The position numbers were made by a program, and so were the translations under genes. A stretch of 64,000 nucleotides of DNA from F23-D06 sp045132055. GTDB taxonomy: Bacteria; Bacteroidota; Bacteroidia; Bacteroidales; WCHB1-69. Positions 8,923 to 17,852 of this stretch are shown in pieces. Where the stretch lies: contig JBGURP010000055.1 in the NCBI GenBank assembly GCA_045132055.1, positions 124,001 to 188,000 of the forward strand, in the 5' to 3' direction. The notes under the pieces are model-generated. The model made no database searches, was not told the origin of the DNA, and saw nothing but the letters and a program-made list of their open reading frames with translations. Each line of letters starts with the position of its first letter. Position 1 is the first letter of the stretch.

Positions 8923-10194
8923 TTAGTCGATAATGTCGAAATGGGTGTAAGGACGAAGCACTTCGGGCACGATGATGCCATTGTCGGTCTGGTAGTTCTC
9001 GAGGATGGCGGCGAGCACGCGCGGCAGGGCAAGTGCACTTCCGTTGAGCGTGTGCGCGAGACGAGTCTTGCCAGTGGAATCTTTATATCTCAGTTTCAAG
9101 CGGTTAGCTTGGTAGGATTCGAAGTTGGACACGGAGCTGACCTCCAGCCATTTCTGCTGGGCTTTGGAATAGACTTCCAAGTCGTAGGTGAGGGCGGAGG
9201 TGAAGCTGATGTCGCCACCGCAGAGACGAAGCACGCGGAACGGGAGACCTAGTTTCGTGAGCAGACCCTTGGCGTAGTTGGTCATCTTCTCCAAAGTCTC
9301 GTAAGAACGGTCAGGATGCTCAATCACCACAATCTCGATTTTGTCGAACTGGTGCAGGCGGTTGAGGCCGCGCACGTCCTTGCCGTAGGAGCCGGCTTCG
9401 CGACGGAAGCAAGCGGAGTAAGCGCAGTTCTTCAACGGAAAATCGCTCTCTTTGAGGATCACGTCGCGGTAAATGTTGGTGACGGGCACTTCAGCGGTCG
9501 GAATCAAATAGAAATTATCGACTTGGCAGTGGTACATCTGACCCTCTTTGTCGGGCAATTGGCCCGTGCCGTATGCGGAGTCTTCATTTACCATGTAAGG
9601 CGGCTGGATTTCGGTGAAGCCTGCGGCGATGGCGCTGTCAAGGAAAAAGTCGATGAGCGCGCGCTGCATGCGGGCACCTTTGCCTTTATAGACGGGGAAA
9701 CCGGCGCCGGTGATCTTGTTGCCCAGTTCAAAGTCGATGATGTCGTATTTTTTCACCAAGTCCCAATGGGGCATGGCATCGTAGTCAAAGTTGGAGGCAT
9801 CGCCTTCGGTATAGACGATTTCGTTATCCTCAGCGCCCTTGCCCGGAGCCACAGCGGGACTGGGCAGGTTGGGCAGCAATACCATCTTGGTTTGCAATAG
9901 TTCTTCCTGCTCTTGCAGTTTGGCACGATCCACTCTCTCGGCTTCTTTCAGCTCGGCCATGCGGGCTTTCAAAACCTCAGCCTCGTCGCGCTTGCCCTCT
10001 TTGAAAAGCTGGCCAATCTGCTTGGCACCTTGGTTTTGCTCCATCAGGTTGTCATCCAAACTCTTTTTAAGGGTACGGTTATCGGTATCCAACTGACGAA
10101 TTTCATTTACTAAATCAGTGGCATCGAAATTCTTGATTTTCAGTCTGTCAATTACTTCTTGAGGATTTTCACGTAATAGTTGTATCTGTAACAT
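8923..10194 (-). CDS. serS: Serine--tRNA ligase
   Basis: SerRS charges tRNA(Ser) with serine. The 423-residue protein has the N-terminal coiled-coil arm (about residues 30-100, RTLKKSLDDNLMEQNQGAKQ) and the class II catalytic core, with motif 2 in FRREAGSYGKDVRGLNRLHQ and motif 3 in NGSALALPRVLAAILENYQ. The length and the C-terminal PYTHF ending are normal. A -7-like box (TATCTTTG, 10216-10223 on the minus strand) stands 22 bp upstream and probably drives the five-gene unit down to the glycosyltransferase. Confidence 0.98.
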   Translation of the reverse strand: MLQIQLLRENPQEVIDRLKIKNFDATDLVNEIRQLDTDNRTLKKSLDDNLMEQNQGAKQIGQLFKEGKRDEAEVLKARMAELKEAERVDRAKLQEQEELLQTKMVLLPNLPSPAVAPGKGAEDNEIVYTEGDASNFDYDAMPHWDLVKKYDIIDFELGNKITGAGFPVYKGKGARMQRALIDFFLDSAIAAGFTEIQPPYMVNEDSAYGTGQLPDKEGQMYHCQVDNFYLIPTAEVPVTNIYRDVILKESDFPLKNCAYSACFRREAGSYGKDVRGLNRLHQFDKIEIVVIEHPDRSYETLEKMTNYAKGLLTKLGLPFRVLRLCGGDISFTSALTYDLEVYSKAQQKWLEVSSVSNFESYQANRLKLRYKDSTGKTRLAHTLNGSALALPRVLAAILENYQTDNGIIVPEVLRPYTHFDIID

Positions 10195-10215
10195 TGGTCT
10201 AAAAATTTAAAGGTG

Positions 10216-10223
10216 CAAAGATA
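10216..10223 (-). promoter_or_regulatory. -7 box upstream of serS
   Basis: TATCTTTG on the minus strand matches TAnnTTTG. No good TTTG is found 19-21 bp upstream, where the sequence is instead part of a G/A-rich dispersed repeat. Confidence 0.45.
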
Positions 10224-10262
10224 TAAAAAATGAGGTGAAAGAGGTACAAGGGGTAAATGGGG
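10224..10262. repeat. G/A-rich dispersed intergenic repeat
   Basis: The segment reads as short degenerate units of the type GAGGTGAAAGAGGTACAAGG followed by GGTAAATGGGGTAGG. The same unit type fills the gap at 50055-50175. Confidence 0.6.
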
Positions 10263-10266
10263 TAGG

Positions 10267-11157
10267 TTAGGATCTTTCGTAGCGTGTTTCGCGAAGCAAG
10301 CGGAAATGGTCGGGTTGCACTTCATCCTGGATGAATTCTCTGGCTGAATTTTCCTTGCCGTTTTCATCGTAGGTATATTCTGCCCAACCTTGAAGTTCGT
10401 TGTTTTTGTTGAAAAGAGAATTCTTTACCACAAGGTTGCCTTCGTATTCCATCGTGATTTTGCGGTAGCTGTCCAAATCCTCGGTTTCTGTTTCCGTCAA
10501 TTGATTATTCTCATTGTAAGTGCGGTAGGTTTTGGCGATGAGCATGTTCTCATAGTCGTACACCAACTCCTTGATACAGTTGTTGCGGTCATCGTAGGAA
10601 TACTCGTACGTCCGGCGGTCTTTGTTTTGGACCTCGTCGCGGATATATTTGGAAAACAAACCTTTTTCATTGTATTCGTAGGAGTGGATGTTCATGGTTT
10701 TGCCATAATCGTCGTTTTCAAACTCTTTGATGAGCTGGCCGTTCTGGTAGTGCATTTCTCTTTCCACGTAATCCAGTTTGCCATCGTCGTACATCTCATG
10801 GCGCAGCAAATGTCCATCTTCATCATATATGAAGCGGGTGACATACTCAGTCTCACCCTCGCCGAAATAGTTGCTTTGTTGCACTATCAATCCTCTTTCA
10901 TCGTAAGAATTCACGGATTTTTGAAGCAAAATATTGTCTTGGTCAAACTGTTCGGCTTGGATGAGTAGCCCTTTCTCATCGTAATAGTTGATGGTGAGGG
11001 TGTTGCGATTGCCATCGGGGTCGAAGCGTTCCTCGCGGACAATTTGTCCAGCCTCGTTGTAAGAGGCTTCTGTTTCCACATATTCCACTTTTTCGATATC
11101 GGCTTCATCGTACCCGATGCGCTGATATTCTGCTTTGACTATTTTCAGATTTTTCAT
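10267..11157 (-). CDS. YD-like repeat protein without signal peptide
   Basis: The 296-residue product is built almost wholly from repeats of about 20 residues with the pattern Y-(D/N)-(E/D)-x-G-x-(L/I), for example YYDEKGLLIQAE, SYDERGLIVQQS, IYDEDGHLLRHE, EYNEKGLFSKYI and TYNENNQLTETE. These resemble RHS/YD or MORN-type beta-hairpin repeats. Unlike the RHS protein further along, it has no signal peptide, core motif or toxin tip. It is strongly acidic. I chose ATG 11157 (MKNLKIV) over an upstream alternative start at 11181. The function is unknown. Confidence 0.75.
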   Translation of the reverse strand: MKNLKIVKAEYQRIGYDEADIEKVEYVETEASYNEAGQIVREERFDPDGNRNTLTINYYDEKGLLIQAEQFDQDNILLQKSVNSYDERGLIVQQSNYFGEGETEYVTRFIYDEDGHLLRHEMYDDGKLDYVEREMHYQNGQLIKEFENDDYGKTMNIHSYEYNEKGLFSKYIRDEVQNKDRRTYEYSYDDRNNCIKELVYDYENMLIAKTYRTYNENNQLTETETEDLDSYRKITMEYEGNLVVKNSLFNKNNELQGWAEYTYDENGKENSAREFIQDEVQPDHFRLLRETRYERS

Positions 11158-11264
11158 AGCGATGATTTTTACAGGTGGCAAAGGTACGATTTTTTGATGA
11201 ATGGCGGGCTTTTAAATGGATGGCAAATCCAATGTAAAGACGTGCCATGGCACGTCTCTACAAA

Positions 11265-12497
11265 TCAAAAATCGGTATATACCCATTTGAAAATCTGATC
11301 GCCGCGGCGCACCAGGCTTTTCACAGGGATGGAACAGGCCACGCCCTTTTCCACTTTGTCCACCGGTTTGAGGTCGAGGCGGATTTCGGAAACCTTGTCT
11401 TCGTAAACGCCAGTGGTGGCTCCGATGATGAGAATCTCATCGCCCACGGCAAGCGAGTTTTCCTCCATCCAGATTTCGGCCACCGACAGTTTGGAGAAGT
11501 AGTTGGTGATTTTGCCGACTCTCTGTTTGGTGCGTGTGGCCATGGAGCCGTATTTTCCGGACCATTCGCCGATTTTGCGTCCCAAATAGTAGCCGCCCCA
11601 AAAATCGCGGTTATAGACGCTGCGCAAGCGCGTCATCCATTGCTCGGTTTTCTCTTCATTGAAAGTGCCCTCGTCAATGGCACGCAAAGCCTCGTGATAG
11701 CATTCCGTCACCACCTTCACGTACTCGGGAGAGCGGCCGCGACCTTCAATCTTGAGAATGGAAACCCCGGATTTGATGATTTTGTCCAGGAAACTGATGG
11801 TACACAAGTCTTTAGGAGACAAAATATAAGGATTATCTACCTCCAATTCTATCTCATTTTCCTCATCGATAATCCGGTATGAACGGCGGCAAGGTTGGTT
11901 GCAAGCTCCGCGGTTGGAGGAGAAATTGTAGTTGTCGAGGCTGAGGTAACATCTTCCCGAAACGGCCATGCACAAGGCGCCGTGCACGAAAATCTCAATC
12001 TTCATCAACTCGCCTTTCGGGCCTGTAATATGCTGGTCTTTAATTGCTTGACAGATGTCTGCAATCTGTCTCAGTGTACACTCGCGGCCCAGCACCACCA
12101 CATCGGCAAACTGCGCGTAGTAGCGCACCGCCTCCACATTGGTGACGTTGCATTGGGTGGAAAGATGGATTTCCAGCCCGATTTGTCTGGCATATTGTAT
12201 CACGGCCATATCGGAGGCGATGATAGCCGTCACATTGCATCGTTTGGCGGCGTCCAGCAGCTCATGCGCTTTCTCAATTTCATCGTTATATACGATGGTG
12301 TTGACGGTCAGGTAGGTTTTCACCTGATGCTCGTGGCAGATGTCCGTGATTTGCTGCAGGTCTTCTAATGTGAAATTGGCTGCGGAGCGGGAGCGCATGT
12401 TCAACACACCCACGCCAAAATACACAGACCCCGCACCGGCCTGAATCGCCGCTGCAAGAGACTCATACGAGCCAGCCGGAGACATTATTTCAACCAT
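11265..12497 (-). CDS. Peptidase U32 family protein
   Basis: The 410-residue protein belongs to the U32 family, whose characterised bacterial members mainly take part in RNA hydroxylation (RlhA, TrhP) and ubiquinone synthesis rather than proteolysis. The N-terminal half is TIM-barrel-like (MSPAGSYESLAAAIQAGA, VYFGV). The U32 signature with conserved cysteines is present (EIFVHGALCMAVSGRCYLS, then NRGACNQPCRRSYR), giving four cysteines able to hold an Fe-S cluster. A C-terminal small beta domain follows. By family it is probably a tRNA or rRNA hydroxylase (TrhP/RlhA-like). The exact substrate is not certain. Confidence 0.88.
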   Translation of the reverse strand: MVEIMSPAGSYESLAAAIQAGAGSVYFGVGVLNMRSRSAANFTLEDLQQITDICHEHQVKTYLTVNTIVYNDEIEKAHELLDAAKRCNVTAIIASDMAVIQYARQIGLEIHLSTQCNVTNVEAVRYYAQFADVVVLGRECTLRQIADICQAIKDQHITGPKGELMKIEIFVHGALCMAVSGRCYLSLDNYNFSSNRGACNQPCRRSYRIIDEENEIELEVDNPYILSPKDLCTISFLDKIIKSGVSILKIEGRGRSPEYVKVVTECYHEALRAIDEGTFNEEKTEQWMTRLRSVYNRDFWGGYYLGRKIGEWSGKYGSMATRTKQRVGKITNYFSKLSVAEIWMEENSLAVGDEILIIGATTGVYEDKVSEIRLDLKPVDKVEKGVACSIPVKSLVRRGDQIFKWVYTDF

Positions 12498-12509
12498 AAT
12501 TGATAATTT

Positions 12510-12615
12510 GAAATTTGGAATGGGAAATGGGGAATGGGGAATTGGGAATTGGGAATTGGGAATTTAGACTGGAGATTGTACCCTGTTTACTGTACCCTGA
12601 TCCCTGATTACTGTT
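12510..12615. repeat. Dispersed intergenic repeats (GGGAATTGGGAATT and CCCTGATTACTG types)
   Basis: Two runs lie side by side between the U32 gene and the pseudouridine synthase gene. The first, about 12515-12566, is a tandem of GGAATGGGAAATGGGGAAT and GGGAATTGGGAATT units. The second, about 12578-12615, has TACCCTGTTTACTGTACCC-type units. The first type recurs inside the RHS and T9SS genes. The second recurs inside vsr. Confidence 0.7.
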
Positions 12616-13783
12616 CTCTATTCTCCTCTTTTTCCTTTTTCGATATCATTTTGAGGAAAGCCACTTCTTTTTTGGTGAGGAAGCGCCACATGCCGCGGGG
12701 CAGGTCTTTTTTGGTGAGGCCGGCGAAGATTACGCGGTCGAGTTTCACCACATCGTAGCCGAGAAAATCGAACATACGGCGGATGATGCGGTTTTTGCCG
12801 GAGTGGATGGTGATGCCAATCTCTTTCTTGGAGTCGGAACCTTCCACATACTGCACGTCGTCAGGGATGATGACGCCGTCGGAGAGTTCGAGGCCATTGC
12901 GGATGGCAGCCATGTCGATAGCGGCGAAGGGTTTGTCCACCTCCACCAGATAGGTCTTCTCAATCTGAGTGCTCGGGTGGGTCAGTTTCTTGGTAAGATC
13001 GCCGTCGTTGGTGAAGAGCAGCAGGCCGGTGGTGTCGCGGTCGAGGCGGCCCACAGGATAGATGCGTTCCTTGCACGCGTCGCGCACGAGTTCCATCACG
13101 TTGGCACGGTCGTGCTCATCGTCGGTGGTGGTGATGTAGTCTTTGGGCTTGTTGAGGAGCACATAGACGGGTTTCTCGCGTTGGAGCACGCGGTCGCCGA
13201 AGCGCACCTCATCGGTGGGCAGCACTTTGTGGCCCATCTCGGTCACCACTTCGCCGTTCACGGTGATGGCTCCGGAGGCAATCAGCACGTCCGCATCGCG
13301 GCGCGAGCAGATACCGGCGTTGGCGATGTACTTGTTCAAGCGGATCGGGCCGTGCTGTTCCTCAAATTCGAGGGAGAGGATTTTCTGCGAGCGTGGCGTC
13401 TGCCGGCCCTCGCGTTTGCGCCGGGCCACAATCTCGGTCAGAATCTCCGACTCGGCCGTAACATTACGTTTGCGCGGACGGTCGTCCTCCTTGCGATCGC
13501 GGAAAGAGCGTCTCGGACGCTCGTCGTTATCGTCAAAACGGCGCTTTGGACGGTCATTGTCGTAGCCGGTTTTCTTGAAACTGCGTTTGCCACGGGAAAA
13601 GTTCTCCTCGCCATTGTCAAAATGACGTTTGGATTTATAAGGCTTGTCCTTGAACGAACGTTTGGGTTTGGAACTGCCCGCTTCGTCGTTGTTGAAGCGG
13701 CGCTTTGGGCGACTCTCTGTGCGCGGCTTTCTCTCGAAAGTCTGGTCGTCCGAAAAATCTTCGCTGTTGAATTTGCGTGCCAT
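12608..13783 (-). CDS. RluB/RsuA-family pseudouridine synthase with long charged N-terminus
   Basis: The 391-residue protein isomerises uridine to pseudouridine in rRNA. Residues 1 to about 140 are a low-complexity tail rich in Arg, Lys, Asp and Phe, with repeats such as RPKRRFDDNDERPRRSFRD. This is a common RNA-binding extension in Bacteroidota. An S4 domain follows (IRLNKYIANAGICSRRDAD), then the catalytic core with GRLDRDTTGLLLFTNDGD, the catalytic aspartate being residue 248. The C-terminal motif GKNRIIRRMFDFLGYDVVKL is typical of RluB/RsuA. The precise target nucleotide cannot be told. Confidence 0.92.
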   Translation of the reverse strand: MARKFNSEDFSDDQTFERKPRTESRPKRRFNNDEAGSSKPKRSFKDKPYKSKRHFDNGEENFSRGKRSFKKTGYDNDRPKRRFDDNDERPRRSFRDRKEDDRPRKRNVTAESEILTEIVARRKREGRQTPRSQKILSLEFEEQHGPIRLNKYIANAGICSRRDADVLIASGAITVNGEVVTEMGHKVLPTDEVRFGDRVLQREKPVYVLLNKPKDYITTTDDEHDRANVMELVRDACKERIYPVGRLDRDTTGLLLFTNDGDLTKKLTHPSTQIEKTYLVEVDKPFAAIDMAAIRNGLELSDGVIIPDDVQYVEGSDSKKEIGITIHSGKNRIIRRMFDFLGYDVVKLDRVIFAGLTKKDLPRGMWRFLTKKEVAFLKMISKKEKEENREQ

Positions 13784-14078
13784 TAAAGGTTTTTTCTAAA
13801 AATCGCTGCAAAGATATACAAAATATTGCACATTTTTCATGTAGGCCTGCCAGACCACGGTAGCAAAGACACACATCCTCCGCACGCCTTTAGGTGTGCG
13901 ACGGGGGCTCTGAAATTGCACATAACATAAACATCTGTCAAGGCATTCATCTTCTTGCTGTTGATGTAGATGGTTACCCTGCGGGTACTGCTCTTTGTCA
14001 TATACTTGCAGTTTGGGCAAAATGGCCGAAATGTCCGGCACAGTCTGGGAATTCAATTATGGATTTGAAAATCGGATG
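13784..14078. other. Intergenic stretch at the left edge of the RHS island, with a hairpin
   Basis: No convincing gene is seen in these 295 bp. At 13881-13900 there is an 8-bp hairpin (CGCACGCC, loop TTTA, GGTGTGCG, one G-T pair) without a T-run, so it is not a standard terminator. A TATCTTTG -7-like box on the minus strand (13810-13817) stands just upstream of the pseudouridine synthase gene. Confidence 0.5.
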
Positions 14079-14696
14079 TTATTCTCTATGGGGTAAACGG
14101 TTCGAAGATTTAAAATCCAAAAATATATCTTCAAATTTTGAATCTGGTCTTACAACTTTAAATTTGCTTTTTTGATATACATACCTCTGTATATCAAAAG
14201 TGATAAACAAAGGTATATCAGAAGAATGTGTATCAATATGACTAAACAAATCATCCATATATCGGACACTTGACACTTCTGATATCCATTCAAATTTTTT
14301 AGGTATCAAGATTGTGTTTTTTGTTCTTCGAAAGAACCTTTTAGTGGATTGATCCCCAAAGACGAAACAATCATAATTCGAAATCTTAAGGTATCCTACA
14401 AGATTTTGAGATTGAAATTCTGTTTCTGTAATCAAATAACAAGCCAATCCTTTGTTGATACACCCGACGAATAGGAACTGACACCCATCAAATTTACAGA
14501 CACTCAACAAAATGACATTTGACTTGTTTGTGCCTTTTGTGTTGAGGACCAAAGAATCTATGAGAGTCTTTACTTGTTTGTTTTTTAATATCAAAATTGG
14601 TGTTTGTTTTGGAACGGAATCATGAACTGCAGACGCGCTCAAAAACAAAAAACTAAAGAATATAAAAATAATAATTTTTGATACATGTTTTAACAT
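14079..14696 (-). CDS. Exported partner protein of cassette L3 (putative immunity)
   Basis: The 205-residue product has a signal peptide (MLKHVSKIIIFIFFSFLFLS, cleavage probably after ASA) and no recognised domain. It is the last gene of the left-hand cassette array and follows the JAMM-type tip gene by 115 bp. By position it is the partner of that toxin-like gene, as in each other cassette. Its exported nature suggests it would act in the envelope. I used the ATG at 14696 in place of the TTG at 14702. The region is more AT-rich than the flanking core genes. The immunity role is inferred from gene order only. Confidence 0.65.
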   Translation of the reverse strand: MLKHVSKIIIFIFFSFLFLSASAVHDSVPKQTPILILKNKQVKTLIDSLVLNTKGTNKSNVILLSVCKFDGCQFLFVGCINKGLACYLITETEFQSQNLVGYLKISNYDCFVFGDQSTKRFFRRTKNTILIPKKFEWISEVSSVRYMDDLFSHIDTHSSDIPLFITFDIQRYVYQKSKFKVVRPDSKFEDIFLDFKSSNRLPHRE

Positions 14697-14811
14697 TGTC
14701 AAATAAAATTAGGTAAAGATTGAAACGAGCAGGTAAAATGGAACTGTTGAGAGATTGATGGTTATGATATTGAAAATAAAGATTGTAAACTTTTTCAGAT
14801 GGTGTCAAATA

Positions 14812-15633
14812 TTAATTGTTATTAGTTCGTGCCGATTTCTTGCTTCCAAAATAATCGTAAAAAGTACCATTGGGAAAAGTTTTCTTCTCAAACATATAGT
14901 ACTGTCTCTCTCCAGCCATATAAATACCTGTTGATACACTATTCTTGATGTGATTTTTTGCCGCATCACTATCTGCACGACTTATAAAATCTTTGCCTGT
15001 GTGTTTCAAATCATGACTATGATAGGATTCTTTTTCGTTAGTGACTCCAGGCATTCTCACAAAAAGTTCCTCTCCTGCTGTCCCCACACGAACTTCCTTG
15101 TCAGAGGATGAAATTGCCCATTCCACAGATGTGTTCTCGGCAGCAAATTCAAAAAATGAATATCCAACATCTAAATTTGAAAAGTGCATATAGTTAGTTG
15201 TACAGGATTTCATAGAAGATTTCCCGTTTTCATCGAAAATCTCTTGTTCGAACGTATAAGAATCTTTTTTTTGATTAATACTATTTGCTGGAAACTTTCT
15301 ACTTGTGGCCTCTCCTTCTGAAGTTGTTGCGTGAACTATATCTATATCGGTTCTGCCATTTTCTCTTTTAGTTAAAGTTCCATCACGTGCTAAATCCCAC
15401 TCGTCCTCCCCGTTAGGATCAACAACTTTTATAGGGTTATTACTGCAATAAACATAGTTTGATTGATGAGGATATTTCGAAGCCATCGGATCCACGCTCA
15501 GCCAAATGCTCAAATCGGAGTTGTAATACCTTGAACCAAAGTAGGAAAAGCCTGTTTCTTTGTCCTTTTCCTTTGCGGAGAAGGTGAAAGTCCGGGTAGG
15601 GGCAAAGGGGCTATATGCTCTGATGACGGGCAT
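14812..15633 (-). CDS. Orphan RHS core-tip cassette L3, JAMM-like metallopeptidase tip
   Basis: The 273-residue product has a 15-residue leader (MPVIRAYSPFAPTRT), the conserved RHS core end (residues 16-76, FTFSAKEKDKETGFSYFG to VDPNGE) and a unique tip. In the tip, HSH at residues 205-207 followed by S-R-A-D at 218-221 fits the JAMM/MPN metal-site pattern H-x-H...S-x-x-D, as in other JAB-like polymorphic toxin tips. The catalytic glutamate is not certain. I used the ATG at 15633 rather than the TTG at 15639. The stop of the preceding partner gene is only 19 bp upstream. No SpvB or YD-repeat region is present, so alone it cannot be delivered like a full RHS protein. Confidence 0.75.
   Translation of the reverse strand: MPVIRAYSPFAPTRTFTFSAKEKDKETGFSYFGSRYYNSDLSIWLSVDPMASKYPHQSNYVYCSNNPIKVVDPNGEDEWDLARDGTLTKRENGRTDIDIVHATTSEGEATSRKFPANSINQKKDSYTFEQEIFDENGKSSMKSCTTNYMHFSNLDVGYSFFEFAAENTSVEWAISSSDKEVRVGTAGEELFVRMPGVTNEKESYHSHDLKHTGKDFISRADSDAAKNHIKNSVSTGIYMAGERQYYMFEKKTFPNGTFYDYFGSKKSARTNNN
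15406..15588 (-). repeat. RHS core block copy in cassette L3
   Basis: A 183-bp segment encodes the conserved 61 residues from FTFSAKEKD to DPNGE. It is the most divergent left copy (MASKYPHQSNYVYCSNN in place of MSDKYPxLSPYxYCANN). Orientation is the same as the RHS gene. Confidence 0.85.
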
Positions 15634-15652
15634 GGGCAATTTTTTTTAAAGA

Positions 15653-16243
15653 TTATTTTTCACTACATTTGTAATGTTTGATAATTCTGTTGGCCTTGTG
15701 TTTTTTAACAGGTTTTTCAACCCGAATTGCAGAAGAAATACAATCATTTAAAGCAGCGGTGTCCCTTTCAGATGCATATGTATATCCCACATATAAATGT
15801 TCAAAACCACTGTTGCTTACTCCATATAAATGATCTGGCTTTTCCAAGTTATATATTAAACAATATTTCCAAAATGTAGAATCGTGTCCTCCGCATTCAT
15901 ATAAAACACCTGCACTTGGTATATTAATTCTTTCTCCCGATTGATATAAGTGCTGCGTTTTCAGTAAAAAGTTGTACAAAGTGTCATGTGATTTATATGG
16001 ATATTCCTCACTAATGTAAAAAATAGCGTCATGATAGGTGGTGAACGTATAACAATCTGAATGTCCCCTTATTATGATTTTAATATTGCTGTTAAAAGGC
16101 AACTTTACCACATAGGCGGGGGAATCCTTTAATGGTTTGTATATAAATGCCTTACAACCACGTACATGTGAGTATGTTTCGCAACCATTTAATACAGTCA
16201 TCACACACAAACAAATCAGACCCAGTTTAGCGCTTTTTTTCAT
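15653..16243 (-). CDS. Lipoprotein partner of cassette L2 (putative immunity)
   Basis: The 196-residue product begins with a lipoprotein signal (MKKSAKLGLICLCVMTVLNGC, the lipobox being LNGC). The rest is a cysteine-containing domain that I do not recognise. The ATG at 16243 lies inside the end of the L2 tip gene (17-bp overlap), which ties the two in translation. I preferred this start to an upstream one at 16288 because it begins the lipoprotein signal. A surface or periplasmic immunity protein for the L2 metallopeptidase tip is the simplest reading, but this is inferred from gene order. Confidence 0.7.
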   Translation of the reverse strand: MKKSAKLGLICLCVMTVLNGCETYSHVRGCKAFIYKPLKDSPAYVVKLPFNSNIKIIIRGHSDCYTFTTYHDAIFYISEEYPYKSHDTLYNFLLKTQHLYQSGERINIPSAGVLYECGGHDSTFWKYCLIYNLEKPDHLYGVSNSGFEHLYVGYTYASERDTAALNDCISSAIRVEKPVKKHKANRIIKHYKCSEK

Positions 16244-17156
16244 AGGATTTGATATCAAAAGGTAAATATGGACTTGTACCATCTTCATTTAAAAGCGATG
16301 GCCATTCTCCTCCTTGAAAATGTCCATCGTTAGTAAACCCAGACCTATAATGAGTTCTATATCCAAACCCTAATTCTTTTCGGACAATATTTTCCCTATA
16401 ACAGGCGACCCATTCGTTTTTCCCTATTTTATCCTCGGGGTTGGGATCTCTCCCAACGGAAGTGAGATCTGTCCAATTATTATTGTCATCAAAAGCATGG
16501 GATAATTCATGAGCCAAATCACATGTTGGATTAAATTCTCCTAAAGGTGTTCCTTCAACGGGCAGCCTTGTTCCATTAGAATTCCATGTGATAGTATTCG
16601 GGTCATTTTTCTCGTATCCACTCGCGCCAGCTTTTATTGTATATTTAGTGTCTGATTCTTGCAAATCAGAAATCATCCGGTTCCCCTCTGTGGTTTTATT
16701 TATCTTGTCCAATGAATTCTTCGCTTTGTTCACAAAGCGGTTCTGCTGTCGTTCATTAAGACTGCTACCTTTTAAATGAGTCAGCGTTCCGTCTTTTTCA
16801 TACCTGTATTGTGATCCTTTCCATTCTATTATTATTTCTTCCCCATTCGGATCCACCAGCTTTATTGGGTTATTCGCGCAATACACATACGGACTCAAAT
16901 TCGGATATTTGTCACTCATCGGGTCAACGCTCAACCAGATGCTCAAGTCGGAGTTGTAGTACCTTGAGTCAAAGTAAGAAAAGCCTGTCTCGGCATCCTT
17001 CTCTTTTGCGGAGAAGGTGAAACGGGAAGATATATTGTTAAGATATTGATTTGCAATACTTTCAGTCACACAGGAAGACATACTCCAACATCTGCGATAG
17101 GAGTTTCCATTGCAGGCCATTTCTGGGTAATATGACACGAGTGAATCGGACTTCAT
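16227..17156 (-). CDS. Orphan RHS core-tip cassette L2, HExxH metallopeptidase tip
   Basis: The 309-residue product has a 45-residue leader (MKSDSLVSYYPEMACNGN...), the RHS core end at residues 46-106, and a 203-residue tip. The tip contains LAHELSHAFDD, a zinc-binding HExxH at residues 216-220, with a candidate third ligand glutamate in KNEWVACYREN about 30 residues later. This layout resembles the M91 (NleD-like) peptidase tips of RHS proteins. A promoter-like TAACTTTG ends 4 bp before the ATG. The leader is similar to that of cassette R2 and of the remnant at 35912. Confidence 0.78.
   Translation of the reverse strand: MKSDSLVSYYPEMACNGNSYRRCWSMSSCVTESIANQYLNNISSRFTFSAKEKDAETGFSYFDSRYYNSDLSIWLSVDPMSDKYPNLSPYVYCANNPIKLVDPNGEEIIIEWKGSQYRYEKDGTLTHLKGSSLNERQQNRFVNKAKNSLDKINKTTEGNRMISDLQESDTKYTIKAGASGYEKNDPNTITWNSNGTRLPVEGTPLGEFNPTCDLAHELSHAFDDNNNWTDLTSVGRDPNPEDKIGKNEWVACYRENIVRKELGFGYRTHYRSGFTNDGHFQGGEWPSLLNEDGTSPYLPFDIKSYEKKR
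16839..17021 (-). repeat. RHS core block copy in cassette L2
   Basis: The 183-bp segment encodes FTFSAKEKDAETGFSYFDSR to LVDPNGE, in the same orientation as the RHS gene. Confidence 0.9.
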
Positions 17157-17160
17157 TCGG

Positions 17161-17168
17161 CAAAGTTA
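17161..17168 (-). promoter_or_regulatory. Cassette promoter -7 box, cassette L2
   Basis: TAACTTTG on the minus strand ends 4 bp before the ATG at 17156. The same octamer at the same distance precedes R2 (32881) and the remnant (35900). With a normal -7 to start distance the transcript would begin at or just before the start codon, giving a nearly leaderless mRNA. There is no TTTG at -33. Confidence 0.6.
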
Positions 17169-17217
17169 CGAAATATTCAAATACAGTTAATTATTTAACT
17201 GACAAGGGGGCATATCA

Positions 17218-17844
17218 TTATTTTTTTCGTGATTTGCATATTGACAAACAACCATTGTCTTCAGATGGCAATATCTGAACATCTATAAATTCATATAATT
17301 TTTTTTGAGTTGTGTTACTTGTCAAAATCGTTTCGTCGGTGATTTTTATCCATAAATACATTTCAATAAATGGCATATAATCAACTATGGATTTCCCTAT
17401 TTCAGTCTTACATTGCGCCTCCCAAAATTGTATTCTACTTTTTCTGTCCATACGTAAAAAAATCACATCATGTGCTGGATACCTAATACTATCCACATAA
17501 ACTATTGTTGTTAATGGTGCTATCCGAAAAAACGATGGCAACCAACAGCAGTTTTTAGCATCAACACTATCATCGCCCAACACATAAGAATCATTTGTCA
17601 ATGGGTGTAATGCATGTTTATAAGGTTCGTTGTAAATTTTCTGATATTCTCGAATACAGCACATCGCCGTAATACGCAGCATGCAAGGTTTGTCAATTGG
17701 CAGATATAGCGTGTCAGTTCTGTTAAAATCCCTGTTGGTATATATTTTTTCAATGCTATTATATTTTCTGTTCTGAGAAAATATAATATTAACATTAGAC
17801 AACAAAAATAATACTAAGAAAATTCTAATAACCATTGATTTCAT
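17218..17844 (-). CDS. Exported partner protein of cassette L1 (putative immunity)
   Basis: The 208-residue product has a signal peptide (MKSMVIRIFLVLFLLSNVNI, cleavage near IFSQN). The mature part has several cysteines (CMLRITAMCCIREYQ, NCCWLP) and no recognised domain. It starts 8 bp after the stop of the L1 tip gene, so the pair is almost certainly co-transcribed. An envelope immunity protein for the L1 metallopeptidase-like tip is inferred from this position. Confidence 0.7.
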   Translation of the reverse strand: MKSMVIRIFLVLFLLSNVNIIFSQNRKYNSIEKIYTNRDFNRTDTLYLPIDKPCMLRITAMCCIREYQKIYNEPYKHALHPLTNDSYVLGDDSVDAKNCCWLPSFFRIAPLTTIVYVDSIRYPAHDVIFLRMDRKSRIQFWEAQCKTEIGKSIVDYMPFIEMYLWIKITDETILTSNTTQKKLYEFIDVQILPSEDNGCLSICKSRKK

Positions 17845-17852
17845 AATAGCAT

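Noticed and set aside
12803..13786. Long + strand frame opposite the pseudouridine synthase
   Set aside because: It is antisense to a conserved catalytic protein and made of low-complexity codons of the basic tail.
13796..14056. Possible 86-residue minus-strand gene at the left edge of the island
   Set aside because: No domain, no start signal and an odd composition. The sequence looks like an intergenic element with a hairpin.
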